Translations under genes and position numbers: made by a program
In this document: piece by piece, positions 24,657 to 33,263 of the stretch
Numbering within the stretch: the stretch's first letter is position 1
Layout of the letters: every line of letters starts with the position of its first letter
Origin: an uncultured Prevotellaceae bacterium
GTDB lineage: Bacteria > Bacteroidota > Bacteroidia > Bacteroidales > Bacteroidaceae
Assembly (NCBI GenBank): GCA_946411565.1
Contig: CAMKEM010000013.1
Span: 1 to 55,318, forward strand
DNA length: 55,318 nucleotides
Reading direction: 5' to 3'
Notes under the pieces: model-generated
What the model was told of the DNA's origin: nothing
What the model saw: only the letters and a program-made list of their open reading frames with translations
Database searches by the model: none

Positions 24657-24998
24657 ATGAATTTCTTTCTTATCTTTCTCGGCTCTGGCATAGGAGGCGT
24701 ATGCAGATGGGCGCTTAGCAGTTGGCTAAACGGTCAGCATCCATACGGCACATTCCTTTGCAACATTCTCGGATGCTTCGTGTTTGGCTTGCTGACAAAA
24801 CTTTCACCCGGAGATGCCCAGATGAAACTATTGCTCACAACAGGCTTTTGTGGCGGTTTCACCACTTTCTCCACATTCATGAACGAAAGCCTCTTCATGC
24901 TCCGTGGCGGACAACTCTTTGTTGCTCTTGCTTATATGACTATAAGTCTTGTACTTGGCCTCACTTGTGCATGGTTAGGGTACAACATCGTGAGATGA
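24657..24998 (+). CDS. crcB: Fluoride channel CrcB/Fluc
   Basis: The protein has 113 aa from the ATG at 24657; a GTG at 24645 lies inside the inverted repeat and is rejected. It has four membrane helices with GSGIGGVCRWALS (helix 1), N-rich GTFLCNILGCFVFG and GFCGGFTTFSTFMNE, the signature of dual-topology fluoride exporters. No fluoride riboswitch was recognised upstream; the space is filled by the inverted repeat. Confidence 0.9.
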   Translation: MNFFLIFLGSGIGGVCRWALSSWLNGQHPYGTFLCNILGCFVFGLLTKLSPGDAQMKLLLTTGFCGGFTTFSTFMNESLFMLRGGQLFVALAYMTISLVLGLTCAWLGYNIVR

Positions 24999-25010
24999 CC
25001 AACAGTTAAT

Positions 25011-25142
25011 CCTATGTAAGTCTTATGTGAATCTTATGTAACTCTTATTTTCCGCCCATTCTTAGGAACGGATTTATAACGGTTTTGAAACGGACCAGGA
25101 ACGGAGGTAAAGCGAAGGCAGAACGAAGGCATAGCGAAGGAT
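25011..25142. repeat. Twelve-unit array in exact 11-nt register
   Basis: The sequence can be cut into twelve consecutive 11-mers without any slip: CCTATGTAAGT, CTTATGTGAAT, CTTATGTAACT, CTTATTTTCCG, CCCATTCTTAG, GAACGGATTTA, TAACGGTTTTG, AAACGGACCAG, GAACGGAGGTA, AAGCGAAGGCA, GAACGAAGGCA, TAGCGAAGGAT. The unit sequence changes along the array (CTTATGT, then AACGG, then GCGAAGG) while the period holds. It begins within about 15 nt of the crcB stop. Confidence 0.85.
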
Positions 25143-25164
25143 GTAATAAGGTACTTTTTTGATT

Positions 25165-25457
25165 GGTGTAATACTCTTGAAATTAAAAAACAAAAAAGTT
25201 TTTCAAGGGGGTATTACACCAATTGTTGTTATGTGTAATATTTGTGTTGATTATCAACGTGTTAGATACGGTGTAATACCCTTGAAAGTATTACACCATT
25301 TCAGACGGTTTGGTGTAATACTGGTGTTATACTTTCGGGGGTATTACACCAAGGCAAACGAATTGACATACAATTATTTAACGCACTCAAAACACCAAAG
25401 ATGTAATACTCGGCGTTGAAAACTTTTTTCAAAAAGTATTACATAGACTATTACACC
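25165..25457. repeat. Cluster of GTGTAATAC/GTATTACAC boxes
   Basis: GGTGTAATAC or close variants occur at 25165, 25270, 25312, 25323 and 25401 (ATGTAATACT). The inverse GTATTACACC occurs at 25211, 25288, 25341, 25436 (partial) and 25448 (partial). Several make hairpins: 25164-25174 with 25211-25221 (11 bp, continued by CTTGAAA/TTTCAAG) and 25270-25279 with 25288-25297. There is no ORF. Confidence 0.75.
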
Positions 25458-25739
25458 GTGTTCGACGATATTCTCTGCTTGTATTTATTGAAAACTGCGT
25501 GATTGTAGAAGCTCTGAAGGAGCGACACCTAATAGGGCAGTCCGTTAGGGCTGTTACAAATGGATGATATTAGGAAATGAGGTCTGTAGGACCGACACCT
25601 AAAGTCATAGTTTACAGGTGTCGCACTTTCAGCGCTCCATTAACTACACATCTACATAATAACAGCCCTTACGGACTGCCCTTTTAGGTGTCGGACTTTC
25701 AGCCCTCGCAGTCTTTTTATTCATCGAATTCACGTTATA
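25455..25739. repeat. MITE-like element with palindromic cargo, copy 2
   Basis: ACCGTGTTCGACGA (25455-25468) and TTCATCGAATTCACGTTATA (25720-25739) are degenerate versions of the TTAACGTGAATTCGACGAA ends. The cargo at 25510-25714 is a second copy of 629-832, with the same GACACCT/AGGTGTCG and AGGGCAGTCCGT/ACGGACTGCCC stems. The loops differ. Confidence 0.7.
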
Positions 25740-25812
25740 TAACCTTTTACCTTTACAAATAAGGATTGACTATAAAAGTGATTCTTTTCTTTCAAAATGG
25801 GAAATAGAAATA

Positions 25813-25844
25813 TTTGCAAATATCAAAATAAAACAGTACTTTTG
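25813..25844 (+). promoter_or_regulatory. Promoter of the ankyrin gene
   Basis: TTTG (25813-25816), 20 nt, then TACTTTTG (25837-25844). The ATG follows about 50 nt downstream of the expected start. Confidence 0.6.
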
Positions 25845-25901
25845 TGGCGGCAAATTTTCCTACCACTCGTTTAATCACAAAATTAACAGACCAAAATATT
25901 T

Positions 25902-27008
25902 ATGGCAAAGAGAAAGACATTACTGGATAATTTCCAAGAGATAATTGATAGTGGCGATTTTGAGGCATTTACAAATGTATTTGAAAAATGCGAGATTACT
26001 GCTACCGATAAAGGTAAGACGACTCGTAATGCCTTGTCTTATAGGAGTCTTACGCCCAAGCATATTCAGTTTCTTGTGGATAGAGGCTTGGATGTTAATG
26101 CTGATTGCGGATTTGGGAAACCTGCCATTGATTTTCATGCCAGTAACAAAGAGAGTATTGATTGTCTTATTAAGAATGGGGCAGATGTAAATCTTGTCTC
26201 TGGTTTTCTGGGCACTCCACTTGCAAGAGCATGTTTTTCAAATAAAGCACAAGCTGTAAAAAATCTTCTGGAGGTTGGAGCTTCGGTTAAAATTGCAGAA
26301 GAATGTATTGGAATTTCATTGTTGGATGAGACTTTGCGACCATGTTCGAATATCGCAATCATAGATGTTCTCGAAATATCAAGAATGTTGATAGCTCAAG
26401 GGTGTAAGTCTACAGATAAAACGAAGATGCTTGTACGGGAAATTGGCGAAAGATTTGAGTTTTATAGAGAAGAGTTTAACCCGTCATCGGTAAATGAATA
26501 TAGTGACGCTTTGAATGAACTCTATAAATTGTATGACGTTGAGCCTGTTTCTCGAATAATTAAGCACGATGGTAAGAGTGCTATTGCAGTCAAGGGTAAA
26601 ATATGGCAAGAGCAATATAATGAACTGTGGAAAATGTTAGTTCCTGCAAGTGGTTCTGCTGAAACCGTACAGGGAGAAATGATTCGCGTCGTAGGTATGA
26701 TATCTCATGAGATATTGGATAATGGAGGACTCAATTGGGATAACAGACACAAACAGTTGTTGTCTTCTTTGTCAAAACTCTTAAATCCGAATATGGGATG
26801 GGATAAAAAACTTGTTGCGGAAGCGACTGGCATTATCGGGAAAATTACTCCATCTACATCTAAAGCAATGATTGATAGGTTGGTGGAAATAATAGTGAAA
26901 TGCGTTGTTGGTAATCCTAAACCGATAAAACTTACTGATATTGAAAGTTTACAAAAGAAAGATAGTTCCAAAGGTTTAATATCAAGAATCAAATCATTAT
27001 TCAAATGA
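25902..27008 (+). CDS. Ankyrin-repeat protein with unknown C-terminal domain
   Basis: The protein has 368 aa and no signal peptide. Residues about 35-165 are ankyrin-like: NALSYRSLTPKHIQFLVDRGLDVNA, then SIDCLIKNGADVNLV and AVKNLLEVGASVKI. The C-terminal half (about 200-360) is helical and has no recognised family. Ankyrin proteins of this build sometimes act as immunity or partner proteins, but no toxin or secretion gene is nearby. The gene is more AT-rich than its neighbours and sits alone between repeat clusters, which suggests horizontal gain. Confidence 0.7.
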   Translation: MAKRKTLLDNFQEIIDSGDFEAFTNVFEKCEITATDKGKTTRNALSYRSLTPKHIQFLVDRGLDVNADCGFGKPAIDFHASNKESIDCLIKNGADVNLVSGFLGTPLARACFSNKAQAVKNLLEVGASVKIAEECIGISLLDETLRPCSNIAIIDVLEISRMLIAQGCKSTDKTKMLVREIGERFEFYREEFNPSSVNEYSDALNELYKLYDVEPVSRIIKHDGKSAIAVKGKIWQEQYNELWKMLVPASGSAETVQGEMIRVVGMISHEILDNGGLNWDNRHKQLLSSLSKLLNPNMGWDKKLVAEATGIIGKITPSTSKAMIDRLVEIIVKCVVGNPKPIKLTDIESLQKKDSSKGLISRIKSLFK

Positions 27009-27047
27009 TTTTCCTCTATTGCAAATTCTCTTTTATTCCCTTATTCC

Positions 27048-27119
27048 TCCTAACCAAACTCGGTGAAAATCCCATTCAGAATAAGACTTAGATGGGAGTT
27101 GCACCGAGTTTGGTTAGGA
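27048..27119. repeat. 18-bp hairpin after the ankyrin gene
   Basis: TCCTAACCAAACTCGGTG (27048-27065) is the perfect inverse of CACCGAGTTTGGTTAGGA (27102-27119), with CCCAT/ATGGG pairing inside. There is no T-run after it, so it is either a poor terminator or a remnant of a mobile repeat marking the right edge of the accessory stretch. Confidence 0.75.
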
Positions 27120-27190
27120 ATATCATGGGAGATACATGCTTGACAATTCTAAGATAACGGCATTTTTTACAATCTTTTATACTTTTTCTT

Positions 27191-27221
27191 TTTGTTATCC
27201 CGATATTTTTTTATATCTTTG
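27191..27221 (+). promoter_or_regulatory. Consensus promoter of etfBA-acd
   Basis: TTTG (27191-27194), exactly 19 nt, then TATCTTTG (27214-27221), a perfect consensus match. The leader is about 130 nt and contains the short hairpin TTCCCCT/AGGGGAA. Confidence 0.75.
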
Positions 27222-27357
27222 CATTCGCAAATAAGATGGGGTGCCTGAAATTCCCCTAAAAGGGGAAGGTGAGAGTGCAAAATCTGTTTGCTTCGGGCGA
27301 ATATATTTCGTTTTTGAGAATTTAATAACAAAATAACTTAAACAAAAGTAAAATCTA

Positions 27358-28239
27358 ATGAGTTTGAAAATTGTTGTACTTGCTAAGCAGGTACCAGACA
27401 CTCACAACGTAGGACCGGACGCGATGACTCCAGAAGGAACCATCAACCGTTCTGCTTTGCCAGCTGTCTTCAACCCAGAGGATCTCAACGCTCTTGAGCA
27501 GGCTCTCCGCCTCAAGGAGCAGTTCCCTGGTTCTACTATCTCTGTCGTTACAATGGGACTTCCTAAGTCTGCTGAGGTAATCCGTGAGGCTCTTTACCGT
27601 GGTGCAGACAAAGGTTATGTGGTAACTGATCGCCCTCTCGGTGGTGCTGATACTCTTGCTACATCATACACCCTCGCACAGGCAATCAAGAAGATCGGTG
27701 ACTTTGACATTATCCTCGGTGGTCGTCAGGCTATTGATGGTGATACTGCTCAGGTAGGTCCACAGATTGCTGAGAAGCTTGGTCTTACTCAGGTTACATA
27801 CGCTGAGGAAATCATTTCTCTCGACGAGGCTGCTAAGAAAATCGTCATCAAGCGTCATATCGACGGTGGTGTTGAGACCGTAGAGGCTCCACTTCCACTC
27901 GTTGTTACAGTAAACGGTAGTGCTGCTCCTTGTCGTCCACGTAACGCTAAGCGCGTTATGAAGTACAAGAAGGCAACAGTTGCAGCTGAGCGTAGTGCAG
28001 AGGAACAGGAGGCATACGCAGAGCTTATCGCTCGTAAGCCTTACCTAGACATCACACAGTGGGGTGCTGTTGATATTGACTGCGATCCAAAGCAGATTGG
28101 TAAGGCTGGTTCTCCAACCAACGTGAAGGCTGTTAAGAACATCGTGTTCAAGGCTAAGGAGTCACGCACACTTACTGGTTCTGACGAGGATATCAACAAC
28201 CTTATGGTAGAACTTATTAACGAGAAGATTATTGGTTAA
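27358..28239 (+). CDS. etfB: Electron transfer flavoprotein, beta subunit
   Basis: This 293-aa small ETF subunit (FixA-like) binds AMP or a second FAD and passes electrons with EtfA. Recognisable stretches are IVVLAKQVPDTHNV (4-17), NPEDLNALEQALRLKE, GADTLATSY and GGRQAIDGDTAQVGPQIAEKLG. It is first in etfB-etfA-acyl-CoA dehydrogenase, with gaps of 2 and 1 nt, a tight single operon from the promoter at 27191. Codon use is strongly biased (GCT, CGT, AAG), which suggests high expression. Confidence 0.95.
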   Translation: MSLKIVVLAKQVPDTHNVGPDAMTPEGTINRSALPAVFNPEDLNALEQALRLKEQFPGSTISVVTMGLPKSAEVIREALYRGADKGYVVTDRPLGGADTLATSYTLAQAIKKIGDFDIILGGRQAIDGDTAQVGPQIAEKLGLTQVTYAEEIISLDEAAKKIVIKRHIDGGVETVEAPLPLVVTVNGSAAPCRPRNAKRVMKYKKATVAAERSAEEQEAYAELIARKPYLDITQWGAVDIDCDPKQIGKAGSPTNVKAVKNIVFKAKESRTLTGSDEDINNLMVELINEKIIG

Positions 28240-28241
28240 TT

Positions 28242-29282
28242 ATGAATAACGTATTTGTATATTGCGAAATTGAAGGCACAACCGTAAAGGATGTTGCTCT
28301 TGAGCTCCTTACTAAAGGTCGCAAGCTTGCCAATACTCTTGGCGTTCAGTTGGAATGTATCATAGCTGGTTCTGGTCTTAATGGCGTTGAGAATCAGGTT
28401 ATTAAATATGGTGTAGATAAGGTTCACATCTTTGATGCTGAAGGCCTTTTCCCATACACTTCAAATCCTCACACAGCTCTCGTTGTTAATCTCTTCAAGG
28501 AAGAGAAGCCACAGATCTGCCTCATGGGTGCTACCGTTATTGGTCGTGACCTTGGTCCTCGTGTAAGTTCTGCTCTCTTCAGCGGTCTTACAGCTGACTG
28601 TACAGAGCTTGAGATCGGTGACTTCGATATGAAGGTGAAGAATGAGGCTGGTGAACTTGTAAACAAGCACTACGAGCAGCAGCTTTACCAGATTCGTCCT
28701 GCTTTCGGTGGTAACATCGTTGCTACTATCGTAAACCCAGAGCATCGTCCACAGATGGCTACTGTTCGTGAGGGTGTGATGAAGAAGGAAGTTCTTGATG
28801 AGAACTACAAGGCAGAGGTTATCCGTCACGACGTTGCAAAGTACGTGCCAGAGACTGAGTATGTAGTAAAGGTTCTTGACCGTCACGTAGAGCAGGCAAA
28901 GCATAACCTCAAGGGCGCATCTATCGTTGTAGCAGGAGGTTACGGCGTTGGGTCAAAGGAAGGCTTTGACATGCTTTTCGAGCTTGCTAAGGAGCTTCAC
29001 GCAGAGGTTGGTGCTTCTCGTGCTGCTGTTGACGCAGGTTGGATTGACCACGATCGTCAGATTGGTCAGACAGGTGTAACCGTTCGTCCAAAGGTTTATA
29101 TCGCTTGCGGTATCTCTGGTCAGATTCAGCACATTGCCGGTATGCAGGACGCAGGTATCATCATCTCTGTAAACAGCGATCCTGATGCTCCAATCAACAC
29201 AATCGCAGACTATGTAATCAATGGCACAGTGGAAGAGGTAGTTCCAAAGCTTATTAAGTATTATAAGGAGAATAACAAGTAA
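28242..29282 (+). CDS. etfA: Electron transfer flavoprotein, alpha subunit
   Basis: This 346-aa FAD-binding subunit of ETF has an N-terminal ETF domain up to about residue 190. The C-terminal FAD domain shows GGYGVGSKEGFDML, GASRAAVDAGWIDHDRQIGQTG and CGISGQIQHIAGMQD, ending with NSDPDAPI. Its partner EtfB is encoded immediately upstream and the dehydrogenase that donates electrons follows one base later. It could be an ordinary or a bifurcating ETF; that cannot be decided by eye. Confidence 0.95.
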   Translation: MNNVFVYCEIEGTTVKDVALELLTKGRKLANTLGVQLECIIAGSGLNGVENQVIKYGVDKVHIFDAEGLFPYTSNPHTALVVNLFKEEKPQICLMGATVIGRDLGPRVSSALFSGLTADCTELEIGDFDMKVKNEAGELVNKHYEQQLYQIRPAFGGNIVATIVNPEHRPQMATVREGVMKKEVLDENYKAEVIRHDVAKYVPETEYVVKVLDRHVEQAKHNLKGASIVVAGGYGVGSKEGFDMLFELAKELHAEVGASRAAVDAGWIDHDRQIGQTGVTVRPKVYIACGISGQIQHIAGMQDAGIIISVNSDPDAPINTIADYVINGTVEEVVPKLIKYYKENNK

Positions 29283-29283
29283 A

Positions 29284-31038
29284 ATGGCAAATTTCTATAC
29301 AGACAATCCAAATATCAAGTTCTACCTCACACATCCGCTTGTAAAGCATATCGTAGAACTGAAAGAACGTAATTTCGCCGACAAGGATAAGTATGACTAT
29401 GCTCCTGAGAACTTCGAGGATGCTATGGACAACTACGAGCGTGTGCTCGAACTTGCCGGTGACGTAATGGCTAATGTCGTTGCACCAAATGCAGAAGCTG
29501 TTGATGCGGAAGGTCCTCATCTTGAGAACAACCGTATGATCTATGCTTCAAAGACATACGAGAACCTTGACGCTACTATCAAGGCAGGTCTTAACGGTGT
29601 TACTATGCCACGTCGCTACGGCGGTCTTAACTTCCCAATGGTTGTTTATGGTGCCATCAACGAGATGGTAGCTACAGCAGATACAGGTTTCGAGAATATC
29701 TGGTCGCTTCAGGATTGTATCGAGACTCTCTATGAGTTCGGTAACGAGGATCAGCGTCAGCGTTACGTTCCACGTGTCTGCGAGGGACAGACAATGTCAA
29801 TGGACCTCACAGAGCCAGACGCAGGTTCTGACCTTCAGAGCGTTATGCTCAAGGCTACATACGACGAGAAGGAGGACTGCTGGCGTCTGAATGGCTGTAA
29901 GCGCTTCATCACTAACGGTGACTCTGACATCCACCTCGTACTTGCTCGTTCAGAGGAAGGCACACGCGACGGTCGTGGTCTCTCTATGTTCATCTATGAC
30001 AAGAACCAGGGTGGTGTGGATGTTCGTCGTCTTGAGAACAAGCTCGGTATCCACGGTTCACCAACCTGTGAGCTCGTATATAAGAACGCAAAGGCAGAAC
30101 TCTGCGGTGACCGTAAGCTCGGTCTTATCAAGTATGTAATGGGCTTGATGAACGGTGCTCGTCTTGGTATCGCAGGTCAGAGTACTGGTGTATCTCAAAT
30201 GGCATACAACGAGGCTCTCGCATACGCTAAGGATCGTAAGCAGTTCGGTAAGGCTATCATCGAGTTCCCTGCCGTTTATGATATGCTTGCAATCATGAAA
30301 GCAAAGCTTGATGCAGGACGTTCATTGCTCTATGCTACAAGCCGTTACGTTGACGTGTATAAGATTCTTGAGGACATCGAGCGCGAGCGTAAGGCTGAGG
30401 GTGGCAAGCTTACTCCAGAGGAGCGTAACGAGTGCAAGACATTCTCTAAGCTTGCTGATGCCTTCACTCCAGTTGCCAAGGGTATGACTTCTGAATATGC
30501 TAACCAGAATACATACGATGGCATTCAGGTTCACGGTGGTTCTGGCTTCATGCTTGAGTATGCTTGTCAGCGTCTCTATCGTGATGCTCGTATCCTTTCT
30601 ATCTATGAGGGTACAACACAGCTTCAGACTGTTGCTGCTGGTCGTTACATCACAAACGGTTTCTACGGCTCAGTTATCGCTGATATGCTCCAGACAGGTC
30701 AGGCTCCTGCAAGCGTAGGTACAGAGGACTGGTGTGCTGCTGAATATCTCCCACTCAAGGAGAAGTGCGCTAAGATGGCTGAGAAGTACAACGAGGCTGT
30801 TGCTTACGTTAACGCTCAGAAGAATGATGAATTCAAGGATTTCGTTATCCGTCACCTCTACGAGATGGCTGCTGATATCATCATGTCACTCCTTCTCATC
30901 GGCGATGCAAGCAGGGCTCCAGAGCTCTTCAATGAGTCTGCTAAGGTTTACAACCGTTATGCAGCATCAGAGATTGAGCGTCATTACAGCTTCGTAATGA
31001 GTGCTTCTGCTGATGATCTGGCTGACTATCGCAAGTAA
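29284..31038 (+). CDS. Acyl-CoA dehydrogenase
   Basis: The 584-aa FAD enzyme has the full acyl-CoA dehydrogenase core (about 60-460): TEPDAGSDLQ, the FAD-binding region NGCKRFITNGD, and the catalytic glutamate in LSIYEGTTQLQ. A C-terminal helical extension of about 110 residues is also present, as in long bacterial forms. It oxidises an acyl-CoA and hands electrons to the EtfAB encoded just upstream. No other beta-oxidation genes are in the window, so the substrate (short-chain, branched or aromatic acyl-CoA) is unknown. A terminator follows. Confidence 0.93.
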   Translation: MANFYTDNPNIKFYLTHPLVKHIVELKERNFADKDKYDYAPENFEDAMDNYERVLELAGDVMANVVAPNAEAVDAEGPHLENNRMIYASKTYENLDATIKAGLNGVTMPRRYGGLNFPMVVYGAINEMVATADTGFENIWSLQDCIETLYEFGNEDQRQRYVPRVCEGQTMSMDLTEPDAGSDLQSVMLKATYDEKEDCWRLNGCKRFITNGDSDIHLVLARSEEGTRDGRGLSMFIYDKNQGGVDVRRLENKLGIHGSPTCELVYKNAKAELCGDRKLGLIKYVMGLMNGARLGIAGQSTGVSQMAYNEALAYAKDRKQFGKAIIEFPAVYDMLAIMKAKLDAGRSLLYATSRYVDVYKILEDIERERKAEGGKLTPEERNECKTFSKLADAFTPVAKGMTSEYANQNTYDGIQVHGGSGFMLEYACQRLYRDARILSIYEGTTQLQTVAAGRYITNGFYGSVIADMLQTGQAPASVGTEDWCAAEYLPLKEKCAKMAEKYNEAVAYVNAQKNDEFKDFVIRHLYEMAADIIMSLLLIGDASRAPELFNESAKVYNRYAASEIERHYSFVMSASADDLADYRK

Positions 31039-31068
31039 ATCCAACCAATTTAAGAATAAATAGTAGAG

Positions 31069-31097
31069 GCTCGTCATCGTAATGGTGACGGGCTTTT
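31069..31097 (+). terminator. Terminator of the etf operon
   Basis: The stem GCTCGTCAT/GTGACGGGC (31069-31077 with 31085-31093, with G-U pairs) is followed by TTTT. Confidence 0.75.
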
Positions 31098-31111
31098 ACA
31101 TTCTGAAATAG

Positions 31112-32521
31112 ATGTTCCGAAGACTTCCACATACCAATCTTCCAGCCTTTCTATGGCGACTATGGGGTAATTCATATATTGCTCAATCCATAGTAAAGCT
31201 TGGTATTCCCATAATCATCGGACAGTTGGGTTCTATTGCCCAGCAGTTTGCCGATACGATTATGGTAGGGCAGTATGGTACTATGGAACTTGCAGCAGCA
31301 GGCTTTGTGAACAACGTCTTCAACTTCGTCATCTATTTCATGCTTGGCATTTCGTATGCCTCCACACCTGTCATAGGGGCTTTATACGGCAAGAAAGACA
31401 ATCGAGGGGTTGCACAATCGCTTATTGACAGTATAGTAGTGAACTTCCTGTTCAGTATCGTAATAGTGGCATTGCTGATACTTCTATACTTCAATATCGG
31501 CATTCTGCATCAGCCAGAGGAGATAATGCCATACGCTTTGCCATATTTCCTTATTATCACCGTTTCAATGCCTTTTATGGCAGTATTCAACGCGCTAAAG
31601 CAATATTCTGATGCGGTAGGAGAGACAAAAGTACCGATGTGGATAATGCTTGGAGCAAATGCTTTGAACATACTCCTCAACTTGCCATTGATCTTCGGTC
31701 TTAATTGGGAATTTTCAATTCTAAATTCAAAATTTTCAATTGACATAGCCCCGATGGGACTATTTGGAGCTGGAATAGCAACACTCATCTCACGTATTCT
31801 TGCCGTTGTAGCCCTTCTAATTGCAATTGCAAGGTTGAGTAAATACAGGGAAATAAAACCTTCAGTAAGTACACGACCTGAAATGCACAGGATGAAGCAA
31901 CTGTTGTTTCTTGGATTTCCTATCAGCATCCAACTCGGTTTGGAAGCCTCTTCATTCAATATTTGCGCGATTTTCATGGGATGGCTTGGTGCAATACCAC
32001 TTGCTGCCCATCAGATAATGTGCACTATCTCTACTCTCTGTTTCCAGATTGTATATGGCATAGGAGCCGCTGCAAGTGTGTTGATAAGTCAATTCCGTGG
32101 GGTAGGCGATTGTCATAATGTCCGTAGAACGGCAAATACGGCATTCTTTATCGGCATAACGCTTATTCTCTTGATGATAGGAGCTATACAGATATTCCGA
32201 TATCTGCTTATATCATGCTTCACAACAAGCGAGGAAGTCGTTTCTGTGGTATTATCCCTTATACCATGCTTCTTTATCTATCAGTTTGGCGACTGTATGC
32301 AGATAACCTTTGCTAATGCCCTTAGAGGTATTGCAGAAGTAAAGAAACTGATGCTCTACGCATTTGTCTCGTATGTCATAGTCAGTATTCCACTCAGCTA
32401 TGTCTTCGCCTTCATATTCGGTTGGGGTGGAGTAGGAGTGTGGATGGGAATGCCATTCGGACTCACCACAGCAGGCTTCCTTTTCTATTTCGAATTCCGT
32501 TCAAAAATCAATAAATTGTAA
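31112..32521 (+). CDS. MATE family efflux transporter
   Basis: This 469-aa protein has twelve predicted membrane segments in two halves. The first half has GQLGSIAQQFADTIMVGQYG and AAAGFVNNVFN, the second half QLGLEASSFNICAIFMGWLGAIPLAAHQI. These are typical of multidrug and toxin extrusion exporters driven by Na+ or H+ gradients. The substrate is unknown. The stop codon touches the start of the methyltransferase gene, so the two are translationally linked. Confidence 0.92.
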   Translation: MFRRLPHTNLPAFLWRLWGNSYIAQSIVKLGIPIIIGQLGSIAQQFADTIMVGQYGTMELAAAGFVNNVFNFVIYFMLGISYASTPVIGALYGKKDNRGVAQSLIDSIVVNFLFSIVIVALLILLYFNIGILHQPEEIMPYALPYFLIITVSMPFMAVFNALKQYSDAVGETKVPMWIMLGANALNILLNLPLIFGLNWEFSILNSKFSIDIAPMGLFGAGIATLISRILAVVALLIAIARLSKYREIKPSVSTRPEMHRMKQLLFLGFPISIQLGLEASSFNICAIFMGWLGAIPLAAHQIMCTISTLCFQIVYGIGAAASVLISQFRGVGDCHNVRRTANTAFFIGITLILLMIGAIQIFRYLLISCFTTSEEVVSVVLSLIPCFFIYQFGDCMQITFANALRGIAEVKKLMLYAFVSYVIVSIPLSYVFAFIFGWGGVGVWMGMPFGLTTAGFLFYFEFRSKINKL

Positions 32522-33250
32522 ATGGTAAACTCAATATTATCAAAAGATAAAGACCCGATGGGTGCGGCAATTCTCGACTATCAGACCACAGGAAAGTCAG
32601 ACACTCTCCGTATTCTGTCTTCCATGTTCGATGAAGACGAGATGCCTGTTTCACATCTTTTCCGTAGTCTTCGAGATATGCCCTTACTTGAAAGAAAGGC
32701 ACTTGAACTATCAAGGGGAAAGATACTCGATGTCGGGGCAGGAGCAGGATGTCATGCCCTTGCATTACAGAAGCAAAACAAAAATGTAACAGCTATTGAT
32801 ATTTCTCCTTTAAGCTGTGAGGCTATGCTTAAACGTGGCATTAGTAATGTGCAGTGTGTCAATCTTTTCGATAATAATTTCAAAGGATGTTTCGATACTA
32901 TTCTTCTATTAATGAACGGCACAGGAATAGCAGGAAAGATCAGTAACCTTCCAAAGCTTTTCAAACGTCTAAAAGAAATCCTTGCACCTAATGGTCAGAT
33001 ACTCATAGATTCCTCAGACTTGAAGTATATCTACGAGAATGAGGACGGCTCTTTCGATATCGACCTTAACGGAAACTATTACGGAGAGGTTGACTATCAG
33101 ATGGTTTATAAAAATATAGAAGGAGAACCTTTTGATTGGCTCTATGTTGATTTTCTTTTGCTATCCACAATTGCCGAATCCAACGGGCTTCATGCACAAC
33201 TCATAGTTGAGGGCGAACATTACGACTACCTCGCAAGGTTAACGCTGTAG
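32522..33250 (+). CDS. Class I SAM-dependent methyltransferase
   Basis: This 242-aa protein has a Rossmann-type motif I ILDVGAGAGCHALAL (about 67-81), motif II VTAIDISPLSC and a post-motif LLLMNGTGIAGKI. The substrate is unknown. The ATG directly follows the stop of the MATE gene with no gap. Confidence 0.85.
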   Translation: MVNSILSKDKDPMGAAILDYQTTGKSDTLRILSSMFDEDEMPVSHLFRSLRDMPLLERKALELSRGKILDVGAGAGCHALALQKQNKNVTAIDISPLSCEAMLKRGISNVQCVNLFDNNFKGCFDTILLLMNGTGIAGKISNLPKLFKRLKEILAPNGQILIDSSDLKYIYENEDGSFDIDLNGNYYGEVDYQMVYKNIEGEPFDWLYVDFLLLSTIAESNGLHAQLIVEGEHYDYLARLTL

Positions 33251-33263
33251 AGTCTATTAGAAA

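Noticed and set aside
25165..25457. CRISPR array
   Set aside because: The repeats are only about 10 bp, occur in both orientations, are unevenly spaced, and there are no cas genes. The Cas4-like domain at 51432 is fused to a helicase.
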